The notes: generated by a model not told the origin, from the letters alone. Positions 8,806-18,160 are shown, counted from the first letter of the stretch. The stretch: DNA of 64,000 bases from Micromonospora echinospora (GCF_014203425.1 NZ_JACHJC010000001.1:2046001-2110000); one strand, 5' to 3'. Translations and numbers: made by a program.

Positions 8806-11070
8806 ATGACCTCGTTGACCACGGCCGCCGCCCCCACCGGGGACGGCGTGCCCGTGGTCAACGAGGTCGTCGGCGTACCTGGAGGCATCGGTGAGCCGGC
8901 CCGGATCGCGCGGGCCGAGGCGCTCGAGGCCTGGCTTCGCCGGACCTTCCCGGCCCGGGACGGGGTCGCGCTGGTGGCGGTGGGCGGGCTGGGCCGCCGG
9001 CAGTGCGCCCCCTACGGCGACCTCGACCTGGTGCTGCTGCACGCCGGGGTACCCGGCATCGACGAGCTGGCCGCGTCGCTCTGGTATCCGATCTGGGACG
9101 CCGGGCTGCGGCTGGACCACTCGGTGCGTACCGTCGCCGAGGCGCTGTCGGTGGCCCAGGACGACGTCAAGGTCGCCCTCGGCCTGCTCGACGCCCGGCA
9201 CGTGGCCGGCGACCCGGCCCTGACCGACCAGCTCGCCCGGACCGCCACCGACCACTGGCGGCGGACCGCGATCCGCCAGCTCCCCGGCCTGCGCGAGATC
9301 ACCGCCGCCCGGTGGGAGGCGCACGGCGAGCTGGCGTTCCTGCTCGAAGGTGACCTCAAGGAGGCGGCCGGCGGGCTGCGGGACGTGGGCATCCTGCGGG
9401 CCATCGCCACCGCCGGGGTCACCGACGCGCTCCGCCCGGCCGTGTACGCCGCGCACCGGCGGCTGCTGGACACCCGCGACGCGCTGCACCAGCAGGTGGG
9501 CCGTCGGGTCGACCGCCTGGTAGCGCAGGAACGCGACGGCGTGGCGCGGCTGCTCGGCGCCGAGGACGGCGACGCGCTCCTGCGGCTGGTGGCCGGCGAC
9601 GCCCGCACCGTCAGCCACGCCCTGGACGACGCCTGGCGCGCCGCCGACCGGCTCCGTTCCGGCCGGCACCGCGCCGCCCCGGGCCGCCCGCTGCGCCGCC
9701 CGGTCGCCCGGGACGTGGTGGAGCAGGACGGCGAACTGGTGCTCGCCCGCACCGCCATCGGGGCCCGCCCCGACCCGAGCCTGTCACTGCGGGTGGCCGC
9801 CGCTGCCGCCACCACCCGGCTGCCCATCGCGCGCGCCACCTGCGAGTGGCTGGCCGCGTACTGCCCACCGCTGCCCGCGCCGTGGCCACCGGCGGCCCGG
9901 GCCGCGCTGATCACCCTGCTCGGGGCCGGTCCCGGCCTGGTGCCCGCCTGGGAGACCTGCGACCGGTACGGGCTGATCGACCGCTGGCTGCCCGAGTGGA
10001 CCCGGATGCGCAGCCTGCCCCAGCACAACCCGGTGCACCGGTTCACGCTCGACCGGCACCTCGTGCAGACCGCGTACGAGGCGAGCCGGCACACCCGCGA
10101 CGTGGAACGCCCCGACCTGCTGCTGCTCGGCGCGTTCCTGCACGACATCGGCAAAGGGCTGGACGGGGACCACTCGACTGTCGGCGCGCCGCTGGCCGAG
10201 GCGGTGGCCACCCGGATCGGGCTGTCGCCGGCCGAGGCGGACCTGATCGGCACGTTGGTCCGGCTGCATCTGCTGCTGCCCGACGTGGCGACCCGCCGGG
10301 ACCTGTCCGACCCGAAGACCGTCGCCGGTGTCGCCGAGCGGGTCGGCGACACCGCCACGCTGGAACTGCTGCACGCCCTGGTCCGCGCCGACGCCGCCGC
10401 CACCGGCCCGGCCGCCTGGTCCGCCTGGAAGGGCCGGCTGATCGCCGAGCTGGTGGCCCGGGTGCGGACCACGCTGGACACCGGCGAGGTGCCCGCTCCG
10501 CCGGCCCCCGACCCGGCGCTGGTCGCCGGGCCGCTGCCGGTCGTACACCTGGGGGAGGACCGGGTGTCGGTGGCCGCCGCCGACCGGCGGGGGCTGCTCG
10601 CCACTGTGGCCGGTTGCCTGGCCCTGCACCGCCTGGAGGTGATCTCCGCGGACGCCGCCACCGTCGACGGCCGCGCCCTGGTGCAGTGCCGGGTGCAGCC
10701 GCGCTACGGGCTGGCCCCGAACCCGATCGCGCTCAGCGCCGACCTGCGCCGCGCGGTCAGCGGCGACGTCTCGGTGATCCAGCGGCTGCGTGGCCGGGCG
10801 CTCGCCGCCCGGAGCCAGGGCGCCGCGCCCCGGGTCGTCTGGCACCGGGAGGCGGCCACCGACGCGGTGCTGCTGGAACTGCGCGCCGCCGACGCGGCCG
10901 GGCTGCTGTACCGGGTCACCTGCGCGCTCGACGACGCGGGCGCCCAGGTGCGGGCGGCCCGGATCTCCACGCTCGGCGGTGACGTGGTGGACGCGTTCTA
11001 CCTGGTCGGCGGCTGGCCGCCGGACGAGGAACGGGCCCGGATCGAGGCCGCCGTGCTCGCCGCCGTGTAA
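8806..11070 (+). CDS. glnD: [Protein-PII] nucleotidyltransferase GlnD
   Basis: 754 residues in GlnD order. The nucleotidyltransferase domain has GGLGRRQCAPYGDLDLVLLH (residues about 46-65), with the D.D metal ligands. A helical linker follows, then an HD phosphohydrolase-type domain with LLLGAFLHDIGKGLDGDHS near residue 445. Two ACT domains close the protein (about 580-660 and 680-754). In actinobacteria this enzyme adenylylates, rather than uridylylates, GlnK Tyr51; that is family knowledge. It ends in a TAA that is also the first three bases of a 53-bp intergenic repeat. Confidence 0.95.
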   Translation: MTSLTTAAAPTGDGVPVVNEVVGVPGGIGEPARIARAEALEAWLRRTFPARDGVALVAVGGLGRRQCAPYGDLDLVLLHAGVPGIDELAASLWYPIWDAGLRLDHSVRTVAEALSVAQDDVKVALGLLDARHVAGDPALTDQLARTATDHWRRTAIRQLPGLREITAARWEAHGELAFLLEGDLKEAAGGLRDVGILRAIATAGVTDALRPAVYAAHRRLLDTRDALHQQVGRRVDRLVAQERDGVARLLGAEDGDALLRLVAGDARTVSHALDDAWRAADRLRSGRHRAAPGRPLRRPVARDVVEQDGELVLARTAIGARPDPSLSLRVAAAAATTRLPIARATCEWLAAYCPPLPAPWPPAARAALITLLGAGPGLVPAWETCDRYGLIDRWLPEWTRMRSLPQHNPVHRFTLDRHLVQTAYEASRHTRDVERPDLLLLGAFLHDIGKGLDGDHSTVGAPLAEAVATRIGLSPAEADLIGTLVRLHLLLPDVATRRDLSDPKTVAGVAERVGDTATLELLHALVRADAAATGPAAWSAWKGRLIAELVARVRTTLDTGEVPAPPAPDPALVAGPLPVVHLGEDRVSVAAADRRGLLATVAGCLALHRLEVISADAATVDGRALVQCRVQPRYGLAPNPIALSADLRRAVSGDVSVIQRLRGRALAARSQGAAPRVVWHREAATDAVLLELRAADAAGLLYRVTCALDDAGAQVRAARISTLGGDVVDAFYLVGGWPPDEERARIEAAVLAAV

Positions 11071-11120
11071 GGAAGGGCCCCTTCTTAACGCCTCCGGTAG
11101 AGCAGGGGCCCCTTGTTAAC
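11068..11120 (+). repeat. 53-bp palindrome-rich intergenic repeat, copy 1
   Basis: It begins TAAGGAAGGGCCCCTTCTTA and ends AGGGGCCCCTTGTTAAC. It contains two direct units of GGGGCCCCTT-S-TTAAC type, each built on a self-complementary GGGCCC core. Two more 53-bp copies are at 20267-20319 (same strand) and 60656-60708 (opposite strand). The leading TAA is the glnD stop codon. It could act as a transcription terminator or be a REP-like or MITE-like element; no poly-T follows. Confidence 0.88.
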
Positions 11121-11200
11121 AGGGCTACGTCCGCTGACGTACGCCGGGAGCCGCCGACGGGCCGACGCGCCGCGCGGTCGTCGGCGCGACGCTCGACGGC

Positions 11201-12103
11201 ATGAACCTGCCAGTGCAGACCCAAGGGCTCAGCAAACGGTACGGCGGCCTGACCGCCGTACGCGATCTCGACCTGACCGTCCGGGCCGGCGAGGTGTACG
11301 GCTTCCTCGGCCCCAACGGCGCGGGCAAGACCACGACGCTGCGCATGCTGCTCGGCCTGGTCCGGCCCAGCGCGGGGACGGTGCGGCTGCTCGGCCGCAC
11401 CCCCGGCGCCGGTCGGCTCACCGGCGTGGGCGCGCTGATCGAGGGGCCGGCCTTCTACCCGTACCTGTCGGGCCGGGACAACCTGCGTGTGCTGGCCCGC
11501 TACGCCGGGGTCGGCGCGGACCGGATCGCGACGGTCCTCGACCTGGTCGACCTGACCAGCCGCGCGGGTGACCGGTACACCGGCTACTCGTTGGGCATGA
11601 AGCAGCGGCTCGGGGTGGCCGCCGCGCTGCTGAAGGACCCGCGCCTGCTGATCCTGGACGAGCCGACGAACGGCCTCGACCCGGCCGGCATTGCCGACAT
11701 GCGGGCCCTGATCCGGCGCCTCGGCGCGGCAGGCTGCACGGTCCTGGTCTCCAGTCACCTGCTCGGCGAGGTCGAGCAGATCTGCGACCGGATCGGCGTG
11801 ATCGTCGGCGGCCGGATGGTGGCCGAGGGCAGCGTCGCCGAGCTGTGCGGCTCGGCCGGCCTGCGGGTGCTCGCGGACCCGCTCGACCAGGCGGTGACCC
11901 GGGCCCGGGAGCTGGTCGGCGCCGACCGGGTCCGCGTCGTCAACGGCGGGCTGGACCTGTCGGTGGAGCCGGACCGGGCGGCCTGGCTGAACGCCGAGCT
12001 GGTCGGCGCCGGGCTGGCGGTACGCGAGCTGCGGCACCGGGACCGGGATCTGGAACAGGTCTTCTTCGAGCTGGTGGAGAGGGGTACGGCCGATGTCGCG
12101 TAG
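11201..12103 (+). CDS. ABC transporter ATP-binding protein (ABC-2/drug export type)
   Basis: A 300-residue ATPase. Walker A is GFLGPNGAGKTTTLRMLLG, the Q-loop lies near GPAFYPYLSG, the signature is YSLGMKQRLGVAAALL, Walker B is LLILDEPTNGLDP, and the switch His is in LVSSHLLGEVEQ. The C-terminal 80 residues resemble the regulatory tail of BcrA/DrrA-like exporters. Its 3' end overlaps the permease start by 11 bp, so translation is coupled. With the histidine kinase and regulator downstream it forms a sense-and-export unit of the kind often directed at cell-envelope antibiotics or peptides; the cargo is unknown. Confidence 0.93.
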   Translation: MNLPVQTQGLSKRYGGLTAVRDLDLTVRAGEVYGFLGPNGAGKTTTLRMLLGLVRPSAGTVRLLGRTPGAGRLTGVGALIEGPAFYPYLSGRDNLRVLARYAGVGADRIATVLDLVDLTSRAGDRYTGYSLGMKQRLGVAAALLKDPRLLILDEPTNGLDPAGIADMRALIRRLGAAGCTVLVSSHLLGEVEQICDRIGVIVGGRMVAEGSVAELCGSAGLRVLADPLDQAVTRARELVGADRVRVVNGGLDLSVEPDRAAWLNAELVGAGLAVRELRHRDRDLEQVFFELVERGTADVA

Positions 12104-12914
12104 CTTCTCCGCCGAACTGGTCAAGCTGGTCCGGCGCCCGGCCACCTGGCTGCTGCTGGGCATCACGCTGGCGCTGTCGTTGATCTTCACCTACGTCTTC
12201 CCGTACGCCGGGGTGGCCGGCGGCACGGACGGCCCGAACACGGACCGGACCCTGCCTGCCATGCTCCCCGACCACCTGGTCGGCAACTCGCTGGGCGGCC
12301 TGCCGGTGTTCCTCGGCGCGATCCTGCTGATCCTCGGCGTGCTCACGGTCGGCGGCGAGTACGCCTGGGGGACCTGGAAGACGGTGCTCACCCAGGGACC
12401 CACCCGGCTCCAGGTGTACGCGGGCAAGCTGCTCGTCCTCGCGGTCGCCGCGCTCGCCGTGGTGCTGGCGGTGTTCGCGGTCGGTGCGGTGGCGTCGGTG
12501 CTCGTCGCGTCCGCCGAGGCGCAGCCGGTGCGCTGGCCGTCGGCCGGCGACCTGCTCACCGGCGTCGGCGCGGGGTGGCTCATCGCCACGATGTGGGCCA
12601 TGCTCGGTGCCGTGCTCGCGGTCGCGTTGCGCGCGGTGGCGCTGCCGGTCGGGTTGGGGCTGGTGTGGATGCTCGCCGTGCAGAACCTGCTCGCCGCGAT
12701 CGCCGCCCCGCTGGTCGACTGGGTGGCGACCGCACAGGAAGGGTTGCCCGGCCCGAACGCCGGGTCGCTGGCCGCCGCGCTCGGTGCGCCCGGGGACACG
12801 CCCGGTGTCGCCGCAGTCGTCGGAGGCGGACGGGCGGCCCTGGTGGTGGCCGTTTACCTGGTGGTCTTCGCGTCGGCCGGCGCGGCGCTGCTGCGTCGGC
12901 GGGACATCGGCTGA
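12093..12914 (+). CDS. ABC-2 type permease
   Basis: 273 residues with about six hydrophobic segments: a first helix at about 17-35 (WLLLGITLALSLIFTYVF), then helices near 70-90, 115-145, 165-185, 190-215 and 245-265. The extracytoplasmic loop between helices 1 and 2 is long, as in ABC-2 permeases. The gene begins inside the ATPase gene, overlapping by 11 bp, so the two subunits are made together. It probably dimerises with two ATPase subunits to form an exporter. The last residues, LLRRRDIG, are a cytoplasmic tail. Confidence 0.87.
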   Translation: MSRSFSAELVKLVRRPATWLLLGITLALSLIFTYVFPYAGVAGGTDGPNTDRTLPAMLPDHLVGNSLGGLPVFLGAILLILGVLTVGGEYAWGTWKTVLTQGPTRLQVYAGKLLVLAVAALAVVLAVFAVGAVASVLVASAEAQPVRWPSAGDLLTGVGAGWLIATMWAMLGAVLAVALRAVALPVGLGLVWMLAVQNLLAAIAAPLVDWVATAQEGLPGPNAGSLAAALGAPGDTPGVAAVVGGGRAALVVAVYLVVFASAGAALLRRRDIG

Positions 12915-12934
12915 GCCGGGACGGGGGAGGGGAC

Positions 12935-14053
12935 ATGGACCGGGAACGGCGGTGGCCCGACGCCTTGCTCACCGTGGCCCTGCTGGCGATCGGTCTGGTC
13001 GGCACCGCGCCGGCCGGCGTGAACCAGGGGGTGGACGCGGGCCCCGGCGCCTACCCGCTGGTGGTGGTCGCCGCGCTCGCGGTGGCGGTGCGCCGGCGCC
13101 GGCCGCTGGTCACGCTCGCCGTGGTCACCGTGGCGACCACGGCGTACCTGGTGCTCGGCTACCCGTACGGCCCGATCCTGCTCTCGTTCTTCGTCGCGGT
13201 CTACACGGTGGCCGCGTACCGGCCGGTGCGCGACGCGGCGGTGGCCGGCGCGGGCGCGCTGGCGGCGCTGCTGGCCTACGTCCTGTTCGGCGCGCGCTCG
13301 CCCGGCCTGGTCGGGCTGATGCCGGTGGCCGCGTGGGTGGTGGTGCCGTTCGCGGCCGGGGTCACCGCGCGGCTGAGCCGGGAGGCCGTCGCCCGGAACC
13401 GGACCGACGAGGCCCGCCGGCTGGCCGACGCGGAACGGCTGCGGGTGGCCCGCGAGGTGCACGACGTGGTGGGCCACGGGCTCGCCGCGATCCACCTCCA
13501 GGCCGAGATCGCCCTGCACCTGCTGGACCGCAGGCCCGAACAGGCCGAGGCGGCGCTCACCGCGATCAGCCGGACCAGCAAGGAGGCACTGGACGAGCTG
13601 CGGGTCACGCTGACCGTGGTCCGGCGCGAGGAGGTCGCCGACGAACGCGCGCCGGCGCCGGGGCTGGACCAGCTCCCGCACCTGCGCGAGCGGCTGGCCG
13701 GCGCCGGGGTCCCGGTCACCGTCGAGGTGACCGGCGCGCCGCTCGCCCTGCCGGTGGCGGTGGACCTGGCCGCGTACCGGGTGGTGCAGGAGGCGCTGAC
13801 GAACGTCCTACGGCACGCCGGCCCGGCCACCGCCGCGGTCCGCGTCGGGTACGCCCCGGGCGAGGTGACGGTGGAGGTGACAGACACCGGCCGGGGCCGG
13901 AGCCGGGACGCCGCGCCGGAGCCGTCCGGCGGGTCCGGTCTTGCCGGGATGCGTGAGCGGGTCACCGCGCTCGGCGGTACGTTCAGCGCCGGGCCGGCTG
14001 CGCCCGGTGGCTTCCGGGTGCACGCCACGCTGCCGCTGCGGGAGGCCGCATGA
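12935..14053 (+). CDS. Sensor histidine kinase, NarL/DesK-type (HisKA_3)
   Basis: 372 residues from the ATG preceded by GGGGGAGGGG; upstream in-frame codons lie inside the permease gene. The N-terminus has about five hydrophobic segments with little extracellular sequence, suggesting a membrane-embedded sensor. The dimerisation/phosphoacceptor motif is LRVAREVHDVVGHGLAAIHL, with the phosphorylated His in EVHD. The ATP-binding domain shows EALTNVLRHAG (N box) and GGSGLAGMRERV (G box). It pairs with the response regulator that overlaps its end. Its adjacency to an ABC exporter suggests it controls that exporter in response to an envelope or drug signal. Confidence 0.92.
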   Translation: MDRERRWPDALLTVALLAIGLVGTAPAGVNQGVDAGPGAYPLVVVAALAVAVRRRRPLVTLAVVTVATTAYLVLGYPYGPILLSFFVAVYTVAAYRPVRDAAVAGAGALAALLAYVLFGARSPGLVGLMPVAAWVVVPFAAGVTARLSREAVARNRTDEARRLADAERLRVAREVHDVVGHGLAAIHLQAEIALHLLDRRPEQAEAALTAISRTSKEALDELRVTLTVVRREEVADERAPAPGLDQLPHLRERLAGAGVPVTVEVTGAPLALPVAVDLAAYRVVQEALTNVLRHAGPATAAVRVGYAPGEVTVEVTDTGRGRSRDAAPEPSGGSGLAGMRERVTALGGTFSAGPAAPGGFRVHATLPLREAA

Positions 14054-14706
14054 TCCGCGTACTGCTCGCCGACGACCAGGACCTGGTCCGGATCGGCCTG
14101 CGCGCCCTGGTGGACAGTGAGGACGACCTGTCGGTGGTCGGTGAGGCCGCCGACGGGCTCGCCGCGGTGGAGACGGCCCGCCGGGAACGCCCCGACGTGG
14201 TGCTCATGGACGTGCGGATGCCCGGCGTCGACGGCATCGAGGCCACCCGCCGGATCATCGGCGACCCGGCGCTGGCCGGCACCCGGGTGGTGGTGCTGAC
14301 CACGTTTGAGCTGGACGAGTACGTCTTCGACGCGCTCCGGCACGGCGCCAGCGGCTTCCTCACCAAGGACACCCGTCCGGCCGACCTGCTGCGGGCGATC
14401 CGCCTGGTCGCCGAGGGGGAGGCGCTGCTGTCCCCGTCGGTGACCCGCCGGGTGGTCCGGGAGTTCGCGACCCGGCCGGCCCGGGTGCCGCGCCCGCATC
14501 CCCGGCTCGGGTCGCTCACTGACCGGGAACGCGAGGTGGTCGCGCTGGTGGGCGAGGGCTTGAGCAACGCCGAGATCGCCGGGCGGCTGGTGGTCAGCCC
14601 GGCGACGGCGCGTACCCACGTGAGCCGGGCCATGGTCAAGCTCGGCGCGCGGGACCGGGCCCAGCTGGTGGTCTTCGCGTACCAGTCGGGCCTGGTCGTG
14701 TCCTGA
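14050..14706 (+). CDS. Response regulator, NarL/LuxR family
   Basis: 218 residues. The receiver domain has the acidic pair DD at 8-9, phosphoacceptor Asp54 in VVLMDVRMPGVDG, Thr in VVLTTFE and the conserved Lys in GFLTKDTRP. The C-terminal LuxR helix-turn-helix is LTDREREVVALVGEGLSNAE followed by IAGRLVVSPATARTHV. The start overlaps the kinase stop as ATGA, so the two proteins are translationally coupled. Likely targets are its own operon promoter upstream of 11201; no operator was identified. Confidence 0.94.
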   Translation: MIRVLLADDQDLVRIGLRALVDSEDDLSVVGEAADGLAAVETARRERPDVVLMDVRMPGVDGIEATRRIIGDPALAGTRVVVLTTFELDEYVFDALRHGASGFLTKDTRPADLLRAIRLVAEGEALLSPSVTRRVVREFATRPARVPRPHPRLGSLTDREREVVALVGEGLSNAEIAGRLVVSPATARTHVSRAMVKLGARDRAQLVVFAYQSGLVVS

Positions 14707-14853
14707 CCCCGGCCGGGCCCGCCCTCGGACGGGAGCGGGCGCGTGGGCGGCCGGGCCGGAGCGGGGGTGCGGGCGGCGGGCTACCCTAACGGTGGGCTGG
14801 ACCACCGGCCCGACCAGCATGTGCCCGCCGAAAACGACAAACGGGATGTTCGC

Positions 14854-16407
14854 GTGTTTGACACCTTGAGTGACCGCCTGTCCGGCATCTTCACCAAGCT
14901 CCGCGGCAAGGGCCGGCTCACCGACGCCGACGTCGACGCCACCGCGCGCGAGATCCGGATGGCGTTGCTGGAGGCCGACGTCGCCCTGCCGGTGGTCAAG
15001 GGCTTCATCGCGAACGTCAAGGAGCGGGCGCGCGGCGCCGAGGTCTCCCAGGCGCTGAACCCGGCCCAGCAGATCATCAAGATCGTCAACGAGGAGCTGA
15101 TCAACATCCTCGGCGGCGAGGGGCGGCGGCTCCAGTTCGCCAAGCAACCGCCGACCGTGATCATGCTGGCCGGTCTCCAGGGCTCCGGCAAGACGACGCT
15201 CGCCGGCAAGCTGGCCCGCTGGCTCAAGAGCCAGGGCCACCAGCCGCTGCTCGTCGCCGCCGACCTCCAGCGCCCGAACGCCGTCGGGCAGCTCCAGGTG
15301 CTCGGTGGCCGGGCCGGCGTCGAGGTGTACGCCCCGGCGCCCGGCAACGGCGTCGGCGACCCGGTGCAGGTGGCCCGCGAATCGATCGAGCACGCCCGCC
15401 GCGCCGCCCGGGACATCGTGATCGTCGACACCGCAGGCCGGCTCGGTGTCGACGCCGAGATGATGCAGCAGGCCGCGAACATCCGCGACGCGGTCCAGCC
15501 CGACGAGGTCATCTTCGTCATCGACGCGATGGTCGGCCAGGACGCGGTCCGCACCGCCGAGGCGTTCCGCGACGGCGTGGGCATCACCGGCGTGGTCCTG
15601 TCCAAGCTCGACGGCGACGCGCGCGGCGGTGCCGCGCTCTCCGTCCGCGAGGTCACCGGCCAGCCGATCCTGTTCGCCTCCACCGGCGAGAAGCTGGAGG
15701 ACTTCGACGTCTTCCACCCCGACCGGATGGCCAGCCGGATCCTCGGCATGGGCGACGTCCTCACTCTGATCGAGCAGGCCGAGGCGGCCTTCGACTCCGA
15801 TCAGAAGGACAAGATGACCGCCAAGCTGATGGGCGGGGAGACCTTCACGCTGGAGGACTTCCTCGATCAGCTCATCGCGGTCCGGCGGATGGGCCCGATC
15901 GCCAACGTGCTGGCCATGATGCCGGGCATGGGGCAGATGAAGGACCAGCTCGCCGAGCTGGACGACAAGCACTTCGACCGGGTGACCGCGATCATCAGGT
16001 CGATGACCCCGGCCGAGCGCACCAACCCGAAGATCATCAACGGCTCCCGCCGGGCCCGGATCGCCAGCGGCTCCGGCGTCACCGTCATGGACGTCAACCA
16101 GCTGCTCAACCGCTTCACCGACGCGCAGAAGATGATGAAGCAGATGGGCGGCATGATGGGCCTGCCCGGCGGTGGCCGGCGCAAGGCGACCAAGTCGCCG
16201 AAGAACAAGCGCAAGGGCACCAAGGGCGGCGGGCGGCCGCGTACCGGCGCCGGTATGCCGGGTGGCTTCCCGGGCGGGATGCCGCAGCTCCCGCCGGGCC
16301 TGGACCCGGGTGACCTGGCCGGTGGGCAGGGCCTTCCGCCGGGCTTCAAGCTTCCGAAGATCGACTTCAACAAGCTGGGCAAGGGCGGCGACAAGGGCCC
16401 CCGCTAG
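14854..16407 (+). CDS. ffh: Signal recognition particle protein Ffh (SRP54)
   Basis: 517 residues from the GTG at 14854, where homology begins (FDTLSDRLSGIFTKLRGKG). The NG domain shows GLQGSGKTTLAGKLA (P-loop), DLQRPNAVGQ, DTAGRLGVD and SKLDGDARGG. The M domain is rich in Met and Gly (MMKQMGGMMGLPGGG) and binds signal peptides and SRP RNA. The C-terminal tail after it is basic, then Gly/Pro-rich, longer than in E. coli but usual in actinobacteria. The 147-bp gap upstream holds TACCCT (14784-14789), a possible -10. It works with FtsY (4849-6030) in cotranslational membrane targeting. Confidence 0.97.
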   Translation: MFDTLSDRLSGIFTKLRGKGRLTDADVDATAREIRMALLEADVALPVVKGFIANVKERARGAEVSQALNPAQQIIKIVNEELINILGGEGRRLQFAKQPPTVIMLAGLQGSGKTTLAGKLARWLKSQGHQPLLVAADLQRPNAVGQLQVLGGRAGVEVYAPAPGNGVGDPVQVARESIEHARRAARDIVIVDTAGRLGVDAEMMQQAANIRDAVQPDEVIFVIDAMVGQDAVRTAEAFRDGVGITGVVLSKLDGDARGGAALSVREVTGQPILFASTGEKLEDFDVFHPDRMASRILGMGDVLTLIEQAEAAFDSDQKDKMTAKLMGGETFTLEDFLDQLIAVRRMGPIANVLAMMPGMGQMKDQLAELDDKHFDRVTAIIRSMTPAERTNPKIINGSRRARIASGSGVTVMDVNQLLNRFTDAQKMMKQMGGMMGLPGGGRRKATKSPKNKRKGTKGGGRPRTGAGMPGGFPGGMPQLPPGLDPGDLAGGQGLPPGFKLPKIDFNKLGKGGDKGPR

Positions 16408-16473
16408 CGTGTCGGTGACGGTGGGCGATGTGATCATCACCTAGGGTCGGTTCGCCCTCTGGAAGGAGATGTC

Positions 16474-17055
16474 ATGACCGCGGCGCCGATCCTGCCCGAG
16501 CGGCACGAATGGACGGTCGACGACCTGGGCGACCTGCCCAAGGACCTTCCGTACGAACTGATCAACGGAAGGTTGATCGTGCCGTCGCCCACCGCCCTGC
16601 ACCAGGAGATCTGCGTCGAGCTGCTGCTCGCGATGCGCATCAACTGCCCGCCGGAGTTCCTGGTGAGCATCGACCTGTCCATGCGGGTCGACCGCCGCAA
16701 CGAGCCGCGCCCGGACGTGGTGGTGATCCGGCGCAAGCACGCCGGCCGGTCTCCGGTCCCGGTCGAGGACGCGTTGCTCGCGGTCGAGGTCGTCTCGCCG
16801 ACGTCGCACTTCCGCGACCTGTACGACAAGGCGAAGGTCTACGCCCGCTCCGGGGTCCGCTCCTACTGGGTGGTGGACCCGCAGCACGAGCGGATCGCGC
16901 TGACCGAGTACACGCTCGACGGCGCCGCCCGCGAGTACGAGCAACTGGCACACACCGAGGATCTGTTCGTCACCGAGCGGCCCTGGAAGGTCTCTGTCGA
17001 TCTGCCGGCCCTGACCGCGCGCCGCAACGACCTGCTCGCCGTCGAGGAGGACTGA
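16474..17055 (+). CDS. Uma2 family (DUF820) putative endonuclease
   Basis: 193 residues with a good ribosome site (GGAAGGAG, 16461-16468). The Uma2 fold is indicated by the N-terminal LPYELINGRLIVPSPTALHQ, then RPDVVVIRRKH, LLAVEVVSPTSHFRD and KAKVYARSGVRSYWVVDP. The D...EV...K pattern is that of restriction-endonuclease-like (PD-(D/E)XK) proteins. Uma2 genes are numerous in actinomycetes and cyanobacteria, and no cellular function is established. It lies downstream of ffh in the same direction and 12 bp before the amidohydrolase gene. Confidence 0.85.
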   Translation: MTAAPILPERHEWTVDDLGDLPKDLPYELINGRLIVPSPTALHQEICVELLLAMRINCPPEFLVSIDLSMRVDRRNEPRPDVVVIRRKHAGRSPVPVEDALLAVEVVSPTSHFRDLYDKAKVYARSGVRSYWVVDPQHERIALTEYTLDGAAREYEQLAHTEDLFVTERPWKVSVDLPALTARRNDLLAVEED

Positions 17056-17067
17056 TCGGGTAGGACT

Positions 17068-18153
17068 GTGCACATGGCTCTGCACGTGCGCGGTGTGTTC
17101 CTTCCCGACGACGAGGTCCGGGACGTCTGGCTGGTCGGTGACCGGGTCACCTTCGAACCGGTGCCCGGCGCCGAGACGGTGGCCGACGGCGGCTTCGTGC
17201 TGCCCGGCCTGACCGACGCGCACTGCCACATCGGCATCGCCCGCGGCGGCAGCCCGATCACCTCCCTCGACCAGGCGCGGGACCTGGCCCGGATCGACCG
17301 GGACGCCGGTGTGCTGGCGATCCGGGACGCCGGCTCGCCGTACCCGTACCCCGAACTGGAGGACGAGCCGGACCTGCCGCGACTGGCCCGCGCGGGCCGG
17401 CACGTCGCGCCGCCCAAGCGCTACCTGCGCGATGTCGGCGTGGAGGTTGGCGCGGCGGAGGTGGCCGAGACGGTGGCCGCGCAGGCCGCGGCCGGCAACG
17501 GCTGGGTCAAGCTGGTCGGCGACTGGATCGATCGCGGGGTGGGCGACCTGGCACCGGCCTGGGACGCGGACACCATGACCGCGGCGGTCGCCGGCGCGCA
17601 CGCCGCCGGGGTACGCGCGGCGGTGCACACGTTCTCCGAGTCGGCGGTGGAGATCATGGTGCGGGCCGGGGTGGACTCGGTGGAGCACGGCACCGGGCTG
17701 AGCCTCGACCTGATCGACCTGATGGCCCGGCAGGGCACCGCGCTGGTTCCCACGATGATCAACATCCGGACGTTCGGCCACATCGCGGAGCAGGCCCGGC
17801 CCAAGTTTCCCGGGTACGCCGACCACATGCTCGCGTTGCGCGACCGCTTCCCCGAGGTGGTGCGCGCCGCGCACGAGGCGGGCGTGCCGATCTACGTCGG
17901 GACCGACGCCGGTGGCGGCATCGACCACGGGCTCGCGGCCGAGGAGATGCTCCTGCTGCACGAGCAGGCCGGCATGTCCGCGCCGGACGTGCTCGCCGCC
18001 GCCTCCTGGCGGGCCCGGGAGTGGCTCGGCTTCCCCGGGCTGGTCGAGGGCGGCCTCGCCGACCTGGTGGTCTACCCCGAGGACCCGCGCCGCGACCTGC
18101 GGGTGGTCCGGACGCCGAGCCGCATCGTCCTGCGCGGCCGGGTCGTCCGCTGA
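17068..18153 (+). CDS. Amidohydrolase family protein (imidazolonepropionase-like)
   Basis: 361 residues from GTG 17068; an ATG two codons later is equally possible. Metal-dependent hydrolase features are GLTDAHCHIGIA (the HxH metal ligands), KLVGDWIDRG in the region where the bridging Lys is found, AAVHTFSESA and SVEHGTGL (His ligands), and GTDAGGGIDHGL (the catalytic Asp). The N- and C-terminal beta strands form the small composite domain. Substrates in this subgroup include cyclic imides, imidazolones and dipeptides; none can be chosen from the sequence. It converges on a TetR gene. Confidence 0.85.
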   Translation: MHMALHVRGVFLPDDEVRDVWLVGDRVTFEPVPGAETVADGGFVLPGLTDAHCHIGIARGGSPITSLDQARDLARIDRDAGVLAIRDAGSPYPYPELEDEPDLPRLARAGRHVAPPKRYLRDVGVEVGAAEVAETVAAQAAAGNGWVKLVGDWIDRGVGDLAPAWDADTMTAAVAGAHAAGVRAAVHTFSESAVEIMVRAGVDSVEHGTGLSLDLIDLMARQGTALVPTMINIRTFGHIAEQARPKFPGYADHMLALRDRFPEVVRAAHEAGVPIYVGTDAGGGIDHGLAAEEMLLLHEQAGMSAPDVLAAASWRAREWLGFPGLVEGGLADLVVYPEDPRRDLRVVRTPSRIVLRGRVVR

Positions 18154-18160
18154 CCGGCCG

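Noticed and set aside
13276..16440. A 1054-residue minus-strand open frame across the kinase, regulator and ffh
   Set aside because: It covers three clear genes on the other strand; His/Asp/Gly-rich content is typical of GC shadow frames.
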